A stretch of 64,000 nt of DNA from JAFAGX01 sp035623335 (GCA_035623335.1 DASPTQ010000308.1:1-64000), one strand, 5' to 3'. Numbered from the stretch's first letter, positions 1 to 8,569 are shown. The notes: a model not told the origin generated them from the letters alone. A program made the numbers and translations.

Positions 1-105
1 CGCGAGTGCCGCTGCCCGGCGCAACGGCTTGCTCGAAATCGGGCCGCCTTCGTGAAAGATCTCCTCAACCATCGTCAACTTTTTTCTGACCTGCACCTCA
101 GGCAT
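1..105 (-). CDS. PF06684 'amino acid synthesis' family protein, 5' end only
   Basis: The last gene of the leftward operon; only its first 35 codons are inside the window. The visible N-terminus starts MPEVQVRKKLTMVEEIFHEG and goes on to S-K-P-L-R-R-A-A-A-L-A, which I recognise as the N-terminal pattern of PF06684 (formerly DUF1185). Family knowledge: solved structures show a chorismate-mutase-like fold and the 'amino acid synthesis' name is only a proposal, so the function is unknown. The ATG at 105-103 overlaps the end of the UPF0280 gene by 8 bases (ATGCCTGA), which indicates translational coupling. The match is from memory on a short stretch, so the family call is good but not certain. Confidence 0.7.
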   Translation of the reverse strand, partial: MPEVQVRKKLTMVEEIFHEGGPISSKPLRRAAALA

Positions 106-994
106 GGGCAAGGCTCCTGTGTAATTCGCTGTTGCCCGCGACGCTGGTAATCAACTCGTTCATGCTCACGATTCGTGTCTTCCCTTGAAGCAGCACCGCG
201 GCAGAATGAATCAGGCCTTCTGACCTTATCTGCTCGGACACGGCGGCACCTTGATCGAGCGCACATAGGATGTCCTCGGCAGATAATTCTCCAACGAATG
301 TCGTAACTGGCCGGTCCCCCAGGTCGCTGTCGGGAGAGATACTGCGAGCCGGGGCACGGTGAACCTTCGGATGTCCCGGGAGGTCGACTGCGTTGGCGAT
401 AATGGTAGCCGCGGCATCAGCCATGGCTGCACGCCGCGCGAGTACCGTCACCGCGTCGGCAATTCCCAATGAGAAACTCCGGCCATGCCACCCGCTCGTC
501 GCGATGCCGCGCACGGGATCACTTGAACCCAAAATAGCTGTACCGAAAAGCGAAGGACGATCTGGGCGGTCAATCATTCCAACGACGAACTGCTCGCCGG
601 GCGCAAGATGCAGCGCAATGTCTCCGCCGTCGTTGACGTAAGCTTTGGATAGTTTCGCCGCCGATGTCATCGCCTCCAAAATTTCGTCGGCCACGGCGCC
701 GGCAACGGCTGACATGGGTGTGATGAAGGTCCGCTCCGCATAAGGTGCAACCGCCGTGGCCATGCGCGTGGCGATCGTCCCTTTCGGCATTGGAGCGCCC
801 GGGCCGGCAGGCATGCGCAACAGAGACAGCTCCGAGCAGAGTTCGTCCAGTACAGTTTGAAAACGACAGATCGCAGCATCGTAAGCAGCTTTGACCTCGG
901 CGCTGCCGCCGAACGCTTCGATGACAAGATCGATCGGCCCGTCCTGCAGATGCAGGCGTCGCCCGCCCGGGAGAAGGCTTACTTGCTGTCTCAT
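98..994 (-). CDS. UPF0280 family protein (ApbE-related, possible flavin transferase)
   Basis: 298 residues, no signal peptide or membrane segment, so cytoplasmic. Visible motifs are those shared with the ApbE FAD:protein FMN transferase fold: a Gly-Gly-Asp-Ile turn at about 123-126, G-I-A-D-A-V-T-V-L at about 177-185 and A-D-A-A-A-T at about 192-197. UPF0280 proteins have no established activity; relation to ApbE suggests flavin binding or transfer, which is inference. The start ATG overlaps the stop of the upstream reductase gene by four bases (ATGA) and its own stop overlaps the next gene by eight, so it is coexpressed with a molybdenum hydroxylase and a 6-hydroxynicotinate-reductase-like enzyme. 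It may load or maintain flavin on one of these partners. Confidence 0.8.
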   Translation of the reverse strand: MRQQVSLLPGGRRLHLQDGPIDLVIEAFGGSAEVKAAYDAAICRFQTVLDELCSELSLLRMPAGPGAPMPKGTIATRMATAVAPYAERTFITPMSAVAGAVADEILEAMTSAAKLSKAYVNDGGDIALHLAPGEQFVVGMIDRPDRPSLFGTAILGSSDPVRGIATSGWHGRSFSLGIADAVTVLARRAAMADAAATIIANAVDLPGHPKVHRAPARSISPDSDLGDRPVTTFVGELSAEDILCALDQGAAVSEQIRSEGLIHSAAVLLQGKTRIVSMNELITSVAGNSELHRSLAHA

Positions 995-2457
995 GGTTCC
1001 TCTTGCCGCTTAACCGACGACAACGGCCAGGGGTTATCGTCGCGTGCCACGACGTGGCGGCGCTTCTCGTCAGAGAGAATCGAACTCAACGACCGAACCT
1101 CACCCACATAGCCACCAAGGGCTGCGTAACCGGCCATCTTCAACGTGAATTCGATGGGTGCGACCAAGGCCGGCGTCGGGACATAGCCGAATGCATTTTC
1201 TGGCATGCGCGTGACATCGACCATGAAGGTGATGCCGCCACCCGGCCACACATAAACAGGCGCGCCACCGCAAGTGACACGTGTAAGCGCATCTCGGACC
1301 GAATATGTGAGTCGCACTGGGTTCTCGGTTACACCAGCACGAAGAGATCCTCCGGCACCGGCCATAAAGAGAACCGTGCAGAGCGCGGGCTCGCAGTTCT
1401 CTTTGATTCGTGCAACAGATTCGCTCAACGAAGCAGGCAATGACTTCTCGACCGGGCGTAAAGCCTCGTCTAGTTCAAAGTAGGCGTGGTGTTCTCCGGT
1501 GGTGCTCACCATCAGCAAACGAAGTCCCGGCCAGGCGATCTTCGGGTTAAAGTTTTTCAAGATCGACAGTGGATCCTGGATGCTGGTTCCACCCCAAGCT
1601 GTTCCCGGCTCGGCAACCTGGAAATAGCGCCCTGGAGTGGAGCGGCGGCCCTTCACCTTGATTCCGCTTTCCGGAATGCCCAGCAATTTACCCGCCTGAT
1701 GCTCCGATAGCACGCCGGTGATATGGTCATCGACAACGACGACTTCGTCGACTTTGTTGAACCACTGCTTGGCAAACATGCCGATGGTTGCCGAACCGCA
1801 ACCTACGCGCATGCGTTCCTCCTGCACCCCATCGACGATAGGTGCCTTGCCCGCCTGCACCGTAACAGTGGCGCCCTCGTCAACCGAAAGTTCCACTGCT
1901 CTACCGTTGCAAAGATCGAGCAAGGTTGCGCAGGTGACGGTGCCTTCATGGCGCGTCCCGCCGGTCAGGTGCCGAACACCTCCGAGCGAGAGCATTTGCG
2001 AGCCGTACTCGGAAGTGGTTACGTGGCCCACGGGTTCGCCCTGGGCGCGGACTAAATTAGTTTCCGGTCCAAGATGGCGATCGGTATCGATCTTCAACTT
2101 TACCCCGCAGTAGCTGAAGATTCCCTCGGTCACAACTGTGACCATATCGACACCCTCGACTTCCGACGAGATGATGAACGGGGCCGGTTTGTAGTCGGGA
2201 TAGGTTGTGCCCGCACCGATCGCGGTGACGAAACTGTTGTGCCCGCGCACCACATTGCCGTCCCATTCGCGCTCGCGTTCGAGGAACGGAACAACCGACT
2301 CACCACGTGCGACAGCGCGATCAAGAAGCACGTGCGGATCGAGCCGCACCAATTGGCCATCGCGATTGCCGTAGCGGTCACACGCGCCCGTACGCCCCGG
2401 CTTGATATAGCACAGAACCGGACAGGCATCACACCGGATCGCATCGTCGTCAGGCAC
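991..2457 (-). CDS. 6-hydroxynicotinate reductase-like iron-sulfur enzyme
   Basis: About 488 residues. The N-terminus has a Cys pattern C9-x2-C12-x3-C16-x9-C26, expected to hold a [4Fe-4S] cluster, followed by a long domain that I recognise as the 6-hydroxynicotinate reductase family. In anaerobic nicotinate breakdown that enzyme reduces 6-hydroxynicotinate to 1,4,5,6-tetrahydro-6-oxonicotinate; the substrate here is not proven. The open frame reaches an ATG at 2556, inside the upstream gene, but I place the start at the GTG at 2457: it is preceded by AAGGAC, overlaps the upstream stop by only 8 bases and lies just before the cluster cysteines. It directly follows the molybdenum hydroxylase genes, matching a hydroxylate-then-reduce order. 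Small GAT (195-197) and GSAT (221-224) motifs are noted as possible but unproven flavinylation sites. Confidence 0.72.
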   Translation of the reverse strand: MPDDDAIRCDACPVLCYIKPGRTGACDRYGNRDGQLVRLDPHVLLDRAVARGESVVPFLEREREWDGNVVRGHNSFVTAIGAGTTYPDYKPAPFIISSEVEGVDMVTVVTEGIFSYCGVKLKIDTDRHLGPETNLVRAQGEPVGHVTTSEYGSQMLSLGGVRHLTGGTRHEGTVTCATLLDLCNGRAVELSVDEGATVTVQAGKAPIVDGVQEERMRVGCGSATIGMFAKQWFNKVDEVVVVDDHITGVLSEHQAGKLLGIPESGIKVKGRRSTPGRYFQVAEPGTAWGGTSIQDPLSILKNFNPKIAWPGLRLLMVSTTGEHHAYFELDEALRPVEKSLPASLSESVARIKENCEPALCTVLFMAGAGGSLRAGVTENPVRLTYSVRDALTRVTCGGAPVYVWPGGGITFMVDVTRMPENAFGYVPTPALVAPIEFTLKMAGYAALGGYVGEVRSLSSILSDEKRRHVVARDDNPWPLSSVKRQEEP

Positions 2458-5236
2458 GATTCTTGTCCTTCTGCGCAGCCACGATGGCGGTACGAATACG
2501 GTCCGGCGTGGCTGGAACACGGCGGATTCTGATCCCGATGGCGTCGTGAATGGCATTAAGAATAGCGGGGGCGGTGGGAATCACAGCCTGCTCGCCAATG
2601 CCTTTGGCTCCGAAAGGACCGATGGGTGACGGGTCTTCGACCAGGATCGACTCCACCCAGGGGATGTCGCCGGCCGTGGGGATCAGATAATCGTGCAGAT
2701 TTTCGCCCTTGCCGGGGAAAAACTCCTCCATGAGAGCATGACCGAGACCCTGCGCTACGCCACCCTCGATCTGCCCCTCGATTAGCGTCGGGTTGATGGC
2801 ACGGCCGACATCGTGCACGGCGGTGATCTTCAAGACGTCGACCGTTCCTAGCTCGGCGTCCACGTCGATTTCCGCCATGTGAGCGCCGAAACCGTAAACA
2901 GCATAAGGAATTCCCTGGCCATTTTCATCGAGGGGAGTGGTCGGCAGATCAAAGGTGGCATTGCGAGTGAGAATGTATCCTTGCTCGTCGCGCGGAAGGT
3001 CGCGAAGCTCTACCAGGTGCTGCTTCCCGTCCTCGATAACCCTAATCGAACCGTCCCCAAAACTTATCGAGGCGCGGTCCGAACAGCCCGCAAGCCGCGC
3101 AATTGCACGCCGCAATTCGCTTCCGGCTATCTGCGCAGCCTTGCCGGTTACGACCGTCTGCCGAGATGCAGAGGTCTTTCCGCAATCCGGTGTAATCGAG
3201 GTGTCGCCCGAAATCAGGTCGAAGACATCAATGGGCGCTCCCAGCGCGTCGGCACAGATCTGTGTGACGATCGTGTTGGAACCCTGCCCGATGTCAACGG
3301 CTCCTTGGTGCAATGCAATTCGGCCATCTGGCTTCAAGCCCACGCGGATGGTGGACGGGTTCGGCAGGGATGTATTGCCGCAGCCGTACCACATGCCTGC
3401 TAGGCCGACACCCCGACGAACAGGCCCAGAGTTGCTTTGATTGAATGCAGCCGCTTGTGAGCGAGCCTCTTTCCATTTGGGTCGCAGGGCCAAGAGACAC
3501 GCACGCATTCCCACTCCTGCTCCGAGTACCTGGCCAGTCACCGTGGGACTCTCATTGGTCAGCGCGTTCAAGATACGAAATTCGAGACGATCCATTCCGA
3601 GGCGATCGGCAAGATCATCATAGAGTTGTTCCTGGGCGATGGCCGCCTGGGGTACACCGAATCCCCGGAAAGCGCCTGCCGGCACGAGATGCGTATGGAT
3701 GGCGCGAGTCAGCGCGCGATAGTGCGGCACAAAGTAAGGTCCAGAGGCGTGAACAGGCACGCGCCTGGCTACGGTCGGCCCCCAGGAGGAATAGGCTCCA
3801 GTATTGAAATCAGCCTCGAAATCTACGCCAACCAACTTGCCATTACGGTTCGCCCCGGCCCGTATCCGCATGCGGGCGGGATGCCTCTTGGTGGTGGTCA
3901 TGATCGATTCCGTCCGCGAATACACCATGCGCACGGGTTGGCGCAGGTGCCAGGCTGCGAGTGCGATGAAAGGTTGAACCGACAAGTCCAACTTGGCGCC
4001 GAAACCGCCTCCCACGGCGGTGGGAATTATTCGCACGCATTCGGGAGCGATGCCCAGTATTTTCGCGAGGTCATCGCGATCCATGTAGGGTGATTGCGTA
4101 GATGCCTGTACCTCGATCCGATCGCCCACACGCCTGGCAAACCCGGCCTCAGGTTCGATGTGTGCGTGCTCGACAAAGCCGGTTTCGTAACTGTCTTCGA
4201 CAACAACATCTGCCTTCGCTAGTGCTCCTTCAACGTCGCCACGAACCACCCGGCCACGAACCAACACATTGTCTCGACGACTCGGGTGTATCGGCTGTGC
4301 CTGCGGCGCCAGGGCGCCCTCAACGTCAACGATGGCAGGCAAGGGCTCCCACTGTACAGGGAAATGTGCCGGATCGAAGCTCGCCATGGCGTCGGCGTCC
4401 CCGACCACTGCGGCGACGGCTTCTCCGCGAAAACGGGCTTCGCTTTTGGCGAAAACGGGTTGATCCGCGAACTCGGGGATTACGCCGTAACAGTCCTCTC
4501 CCGGAACATCCCGAGAGGTGAACACACGAACGATTCCGGGATGTCCTGCGATAAACGTATTGAGATCACCGAAGGTGAACCGCGCCCGATCGTAGGGGCA
4601 TCGGATTGCCCGGAGGGCCAGTGCTCGGGACGGAAACTCGTCGGCGCCGAAGGTCTCCTTGCCCTGAACCTTAAGCTGCCCATCGAGCCGAACAAGCCTC
4701 TTGCCGACCGCTCCGCTGGCTGCGGCCGAGGATTGAAGTTCAGGTTGAGAACTCACCTCCAGAATTGCTGCGATAATCTTGCGATAACCGGTGCACCGGC
4801 AGAGCACGCCGCCGATCGCATCCATGACATCACTTTCGGACGGACTCCGGTTCTGCTCCAGCAGGGCGGTGGCTGAGACGAGCACGCCGGGTGTGCAAAT
4901 TCCGCACTGCGCCGCTCCATGACGAAGAAACGAATCCTGCAGGCGTCCCAACAGGGGTTCGCGCTTGGCCAGACCTTCCACCGTCGTGACTTCGTGACCC
5001 TCGGCCTGCGCCGCAGCTACGAGACACGAGCAGACAGGCGCACCATCGAGCAGAACCGTGCAAGCGCCACAATCTCCCGCATCGCAGCCAACCTTGGTGC
5101 CGGTAAGCCCGAGACGCTCGCGCAGCACCTTCGATAAGCGCTCAGCTGGTGGCGCCGACGTTTCGACATCGCGGCCGTTGAGTATGAAACTCAGGGCTGC
5201 ATGCGCACTCGGTTTTGGAGGAGTGATGGTCGCCAT
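2450..5236 (-). CDS. Xanthine dehydrogenase-family protein: fused [2Fe-2S] and molybdopterin subunits
   Basis: About 928 residues. Residues about 15-165 form the small-subunit module: a plant-type [2Fe-2S] motif G-C-D-A-G-D-C-G-A-C with a later Cys, then the second cluster motif C-G-I-C-T-P-G and C-R-C-T-G-Y. The rest is the molybdenum-binding chain, with G-G-G-F-G-A-K, G-A-F-R-G-F-G and, near the end, G-A-K-G-I-G-E-Q holding the likely catalytic Glu. These enzymes hydroxylate heterocycles or aldehydes using water. In most relatives the two modules are separate genes, so the fusion is notable. I start at the ATG at 5236 (MATITPP) rather than 5254 because AGAAGGGC precedes it and it sits one base after the stop of the FAD-subunit gene. 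With the reductase downstream, an N-heterocycle substrate such as nicotinate is likely but inferred. Confidence 0.88.
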   Translation of the reverse strand: MATITPPKPSAHAALSFILNGRDVETSAPPAERLSKVLRERLGLTGTKVGCDAGDCGACTVLLDGAPVCSCLVAAAQAEGHEVTTVEGLAKREPLLGRLQDSFLRHGAAQCGICTPGVLVSATALLEQNRSPSESDVMDAIGGVLCRCTGYRKIIAAILEVSSQPELQSSAAASGAVGKRLVRLDGQLKVQGKETFGADEFPSRALALRAIRCPYDRARFTFGDLNTFIAGHPGIVRVFTSRDVPGEDCYGVIPEFADQPVFAKSEARFRGEAVAAVVGDADAMASFDPAHFPVQWEPLPAIVDVEGALAPQAQPIHPSRRDNVLVRGRVVRGDVEGALAKADVVVEDSYETGFVEHAHIEPEAGFARRVGDRIEVQASTQSPYMDRDDLAKILGIAPECVRIIPTAVGGGFGAKLDLSVQPFIALAAWHLRQPVRMVYSRTESIMTTTKRHPARMRIRAGANRNGKLVGVDFEADFNTGAYSSWGPTVARRVPVHASGPYFVPHYRALTRAIHTHLVPAGAFRGFGVPQAAIAQEQLYDDLADRLGMDRLEFRILNALTNESPTVTGQVLGAGVGMRACLLALRPKWKEARSQAAAFNQSNSGPVRRGVGLAGMWYGCGNTSLPNPSTIRVGLKPDGRIALHQGAVDIGQGSNTIVTQICADALGAPIDVFDLISGDTSITPDCGKTSASRQTVVTGKAAQIAGSELRRAIARLAGCSDRASISFGDGSIRVIEDGKQHLVELRDLPRDEQGYILTRNATFDLPTTPLDENGQGIPYAVYGFGAHMAEIDVDAELGTVDVLKITAVHDVGRAINPTLIEGQIEGGVAQGLGHALMEEFFPGKGENLHDYLIPTAGDIPWVESILVEDPSPIGPFGAKGIGEQAVIPTAPAILNAIHDAIGIRIRRVPATPDRIRTAIVAAQKDKNRA

Positions 5237-5237
5237 G

Positions 5238-6080
5238 TCAGCCCTTCTGCACACAATTGTCGAGCGCGCGCGAAATAAGAGTCAGCGCGGCATCCATCCG
5301 GTAATTTGCCGTGGCGCGGACGTCATCGATGGGAGCGAGTGGCGATAGGTGTTCTCGTCGGACTAGACCACCGACTCCAATTCGCGCCGGAGCACCAACA
5401 AGGTTACGCTCGAGGTCAGGCAACCGTTGCGCGGTCGCGGAACAAGCGCCAATCGCGACGCGAGCGTCGGCAATTCGGCCGCTGGCACTTGTTTTTAGCG
5501 CGACCGCAACCATGGCAATCGAAATCACCAGGTAACGCCGCGTGCCCAGTTTTAAGAAGACAGACTTCGCATCGTCGATCGTGCGCGGCACGATCACCGC
5601 AGCGAGAATCTCATGCGGGCGGCGCAGCGTCTTGCGATTTCCCACAATAAACTTGGAAAGCGGTACTCGCCGGCTTTCGATCGTTGATACCAGTTCCACC
5701 TCAGCGTCGAGCACTAGAAGCGGCGGTACACCGTCGGCAGCAGGAGAGGCGTTGCAGAGATTGCCGGCTACCGTCCCACGATTCTGGATTTGAATGCCAC
5801 CGATTTCCCGGGCTGCCATCTTCAGGGCATCGAAGGAACAAAGCAGGGAGCTGGCAACAATGTCGCTCCAGGTCGTGAGCCCGCCGATGCGATGCTCGCG
5901 AGCTGTCGAGATGATACCCTTCATAGAACCGATGGATGAAATATCAATCACGTTTCCGGTGATGGGCATGTCGCCTAAAGCAGGAAAGAAGTCGGTACCT
6001 CCAGAGAGGATATTTCCTCCTTTCTGGGCGAGGACGTGCACTGCTTCTTCCAGTGTCTTAGGCCGTAAATAGAGGCTCAT
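5238..6080 (-). CDS. FAD-binding subunit of xanthine dehydrogenase-family enzyme
   Basis: 280 residues, the usual length of CoxM/NdhF-type FAD subunits. The N-terminal half has the pyrophosphate-binding turn S-G-G-T-D and the characteristic segment I-Q-N-R-G-T-V-A-G-N-L with A-S-P-A-A-D; the C-terminal third is the CO dehydrogenase flavoprotein C-terminal domain. It passes electrons from the two [2Fe-2S] clusters of the partner chain to an external acceptor. It is the first gene of the leftward operon, one base upstream of the fused Fe-S/Mo subunit gene. Upstream (6081 rightward) there is no gene on the same strand, so the operon promoter probably lies there, although I see no strong consensus. 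No regulator is adjacent. Confidence 0.88.
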   Translation of the reverse strand: MSLYLRPKTLEEAVHVLAQKGGNILSGGTDFFPALGDMPITGNVIDISSIGSMKGIISTAREHRIGGLTTWSDIVASSLLCSFDALKMAAREIGGIQIQNRGTVAGNLCNASPAADGVPPLLVLDAEVELVSTIESRRVPLSKFIVGNRKTLRRPHEILAAVIVPRTIDDAKSVFLKLGTRRYLVISIAMVAVALKTSASGRIADARVAIGACSATAQRLPDLERNLVGAPARIGVGGLVRREHLSPLAPIDDVRATANYRMDAALTLISRALDNCVQKG

Positions 6081-6306
6081 CGAAACTCGCGGTCGGCAGC
6101 GATTCGGATGTAGCTTACACTAGTAGCAGAGCTTATTTGTACATGAAGGACTGAGGTTTTGAAAGTCGGTGACTGCTTCTTGCCGCACCAGGCTTGCCGG
6201 CCACGCACATCAATCAAGTAGGACGAATCGGAGGAAAAGCGGATTCCGCCCCTTTAGCTGTGTTGATCCGGTGCAGCAGACTGCTCAGACAAGCCAGCAC
6301 CCGACA

Positions 6307-6372
6307 GTGACCCAGTACCGGCTCAGCGCCGTGATTGGTGCGGGCGGCATGGGAGAGGTGCATTGCGCGGAC
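6307..6372 (+). pseudogene. Remnant of Ser/Thr protein kinase N-terminus (P-loop only)
   Basis: The plus frame reads V-T-Q-Y-R-L-S-A-V-I-G-A-G-G-M-G-E-V-H, which closely matches the first strand and glycine loop of bacterial eukaryote-like kinases (typically Y-R-I-L-E-x-L-G-x-G-G-M-G-E-V-Y-x-A). The similarity stops right after: there is no VALK lysine and no HRD or DFG motif downstream. I read it as a decayed 5' end of a kinase gene. Two comparable fragments lie at 11701 and 21824. Confidence 0.6.
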
Positions 6373-6563
6373 TGGCCCGAACCCATAGGTTCTAGTGAAA
6401 CGGCCTGCTCTAGGACTCATAAGCAGAATGGGTTATCCGTGGCAACCATGGTCTCTTTGGGACTCCTGGCCAATTTGCTACGTCAGGTCATCCGGGGCCT
6501 ACAATTCAGGGCCTACAATTACAGTGGAGGCTAGGTGCGGAGTCACGCAAAGCCTACCTAAGC

Positions 6564-6591
6564 AGTGGACGCTCCGAAAGGAGCGTCCACT
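6564..6591. terminator. 12-bp perfect hairpin with GAAA loop
   Basis: AGTGGACGCTCC and GGAGCGTCCACT pair perfectly around a GAAA tetraloop. It lies 28 bases past the stop codon of the leftward phosphodiesterase gene, so it probably ends that transcript or protects its 3' end. An outer inverted repeat, CTAAGCAGT at 6558 and ACTGCTTAG at 6614, overlaps the stop codon and could form a larger alternative structure. No clear U-tract follows on the minus strand, so intrinsic termination is only likely. Confidence 0.55.
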
Positions 6592-6618
6592 TTCAGTCAA
6601 CGAGAGTTTGCCGACTGC

Positions 6619-8301
6619 TTAGAATGTAACCCCCGGAAGAACGCTCGTTCCCTCCGAACGGACTGCATCCAGGGCTTTAGGATTGATGCCCAAAGCTTTG
6701 AGAATGGTAGGCGCCACCTGCGCAGTGCCCACTGCGGCGCTCACCTTGCTAGGTTTGAACTTCGGATTGGACAGCAGCAGAACGACGTTCGTGTCATCAT
6801 GCGAGAAGCCGCCGTGCTCGGCCAGTTTGGCGTGGCTGCCGGAGTAAGTAACGCCGACATTTGGGGTCACGATGATGTTCGGCGTGCGGGGGTCCACGGT
6901 CGGATCGTTATAGTTAAGAAAGAGCGAAGGACCGTAGTAGATCTGCCCTAGAGCGATTCCGGTAGTAGCGGAAGCGTTCGCTTCAAGGATTGCGATGGCG
7001 GCATCAGTATCGAAGGAACTGCTCAGCCAAACCAGGGAGACGTCATCCTCTGTAGGTCCGATTCCAGTCGGGTTATTGGTGGATTCGGATTCGGGAATAA
7101 AGCCCGCATTGGATAGCAGGGTCACAGGTGAGGTGCCAACGATGGTCTGACCCACGTATCGGCTAGGATCGATGGGCGACTGGCCGTGTTTGGCCGTGAT
7201 CACGATCAGGGTCGAACTCAGGAGCCCCTGTTTGTTCAGCTCGTTGACGAATGCCCCAATCGAGGCGTCGACGAACTGGAATTCGTTCAGCAGGGCTGGG
7301 CTGGGGGTGCCAGCGGCATCCAGATATCCGCCCGTCACGCCGTTGCTCTTTTCAATGAGCTTCTCGCCAACGCTCACAGCCTGGAAGTTCATGCCAAAGA
7401 TGGTGGGAACTTTGGTCTTCTTGACGCCCAGGTGGTCCTTGCCATCGATCTCGTTGAGGATCGCGTTCACCTTCAAAGTGTCGTAGCACTGAATGTTCTC
7501 GAAGCTGTTGGTCCAAGCAGTCAGGTCGGCGCCTTTATCGCGGATTTTGGCGCAAGATATGCCCGTGGGCGTGGTGACTCCGGGAAGAGCGACGACGTTG
7601 GAGTTGATTTCAGGAGAGTAGAAATCGTCGAGCGCAGTTGGTCCGATGCCCGAGGCGACGGAGGCGTAGGCGGGGTGCTTGTCGGACCATGCCGCGTATC
7701 CACCAGCCGCGTGAATTACGCTGAAGACGGAGTTGGCGCGAACGAATTGCCATGGGTAGACGGGCGCACAGCCATTCTCGGGGTCGCGAACCAGTTTCAT
7801 GGGATCGATGGAAGCGATGCCGCCGTCAGTCAGCGACGCGCCGGGTGCGCCGCCGTTTAGCTTGGTCTTGTTTAAGTCGATGCCTTCTTCATACTCGGTG
7901 GTCGTGCCGGTTGGCGGCCCAGAGGGAGTGCAGGGACCAGCCGCGAGGCCATTGCCAGTAGTTTTCGCCGGTGCATTGTAATTCCTGGAATAGGCGACAT
8001 CGTAATAAACGCCAGTTAGGGCTGGGCTTCCACCTGTGACTATAGCCGTCAGGCCCGGAAAGGAGTCCGAGGGCTTTGAGGTGCTGGCTGCGATGTAGTT
8101 AACCCCAGTCTGGCCCAGGGCCGCAAGTGTGGGGCAGTAGGGCTGGTTGTTGTTTGTGGTGCTAATGCCATTGGCGCAGTTTAAATAATCAACAGCGTGC
8201 ATTCCATCGACGCTGATCAGCAGAACGCGTTTAATCTGCGCGACTGCCGTACCCACGGCGCAGACAGCGGTAAGGGAGAGCAAGACAATTGTCCTCTTCA
8301 T
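6619..8301 (-). CDS. Exported type I phosphodiesterase / alkaline phosphatase-family protein
   Basis: 560 residues beginning with a signal peptide (MKRTIVLLSLTAVCAVGTAV, cleavage near A-Q), so exported. The mature part has the nucleotide pyrophosphatase/phosphodiesterase fold: metal-binding S-V-D-G near the start, the nucleophile region S-K-P-S-D-S-F-P-G-L with Ser where NPP enzymes usually have Thr, and later A-K-H-G-Q-S-P and L-A-E-H-G-G-F-S-H-D-D that resemble the metal His/Asp motifs. Family members hydrolyse phosphodiester or phosphomonoester bonds; the substrate cannot be told from sequence. GAGGTTACT precedes the ATG. Monocistronic, divergent from the flavoprotein gene to its right, with a strong hairpin after the stop. 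Confidence 0.8.
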   Translation of the reverse strand: MKRTIVLLSLTAVCAVGTAVAQIKRVLLISVDGMHAVDYLNCANGISTTNNNQPYCPTLAALGQTGVNYIAASTSKPSDSFPGLTAIVTGGSPALTGVYYDVAYSRNYNAPAKTTGNGLAAGPCTPSGPPTGTTTEYEEGIDLNKTKLNGGAPGASLTDGGIASIDPMKLVRDPENGCAPVYPWQFVRANSVFSVIHAAGGYAAWSDKHPAYASVASGIGPTALDDFYSPEINSNVVALPGVTTPTGISCAKIRDKGADLTAWTNSFENIQCYDTLKVNAILNEIDGKDHLGVKKTKVPTIFGMNFQAVSVGEKLIEKSNGVTGGYLDAAGTPSPALLNEFQFVDASIGAFVNELNKQGLLSSTLIVITAKHGQSPIDPSRYVGQTIVGTSPVTLLSNAGFIPESESTNNPTGIGPTEDDVSLVWLSSSFDTDAAIAILEANASATTGIALGQIYYGPSLFLNYNDPTVDPRTPNIIVTPNVGVTYSGSHAKLAEHGGFSHDDTNVVLLLSNPKFKPSKVSAAVGTAQVAPTILKALGINPKALDAVRSEGTSVLPGVTF

Positions 8302-8512
8302 AGTAACCTCGAGTGAGATTTGGGCTGATCATATAAAGCGCCATGTGAACAAAATGTTACAAAGAGTTGAATTGTTCGTGAAAACTGAAAGCAGCAGTGG
8401 AAACGTACGGCAGCCTGTCGAAACCGCGCCCGCAGGTGCTTCTGAGTTTTGCCTCGCAATATCGTTTAAGGTTTTAATGGGTGCGACTTTAGGCAAGGTA
8501 GTGCACGACCTT

Positions 8513-8540
8513 AATAAAAGCACCTAAATAAAAGCACCTA
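8513..8540. repeat. 14-bp perfect tandem duplication
   Basis: AATAAAAGCACCTA occurs twice head to tail (8513-8526, 8527-8540), ending 29 bases before the flavoprotein ATG. It sits in the 5' leader or core promoter region of that gene and may be a simple slippage duplication or a doubled binding site. Confidence 0.7.
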
Positions 8541-8569
8541 TTTCGCTCTTCGTTGATGGAGGTCGCCTT

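Larger units (their letters stand above)
6081..6618. other. Intergenic region with a kinase remnant and a perfect hairpin
   Basis: About 540 bases between the 5' end of the molybdenum hydroxylase operon and the 3' end of the phosphodiesterase gene. It holds a decayed Ser/Thr kinase P-loop piece (6307-6372, plus strand), a short direct repeat of gggcctacaatt (about 6497-6521), and a strong hairpin at 6564-6591. Open frames here look non-coding apart from the remnant. Confidence 0.5.
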
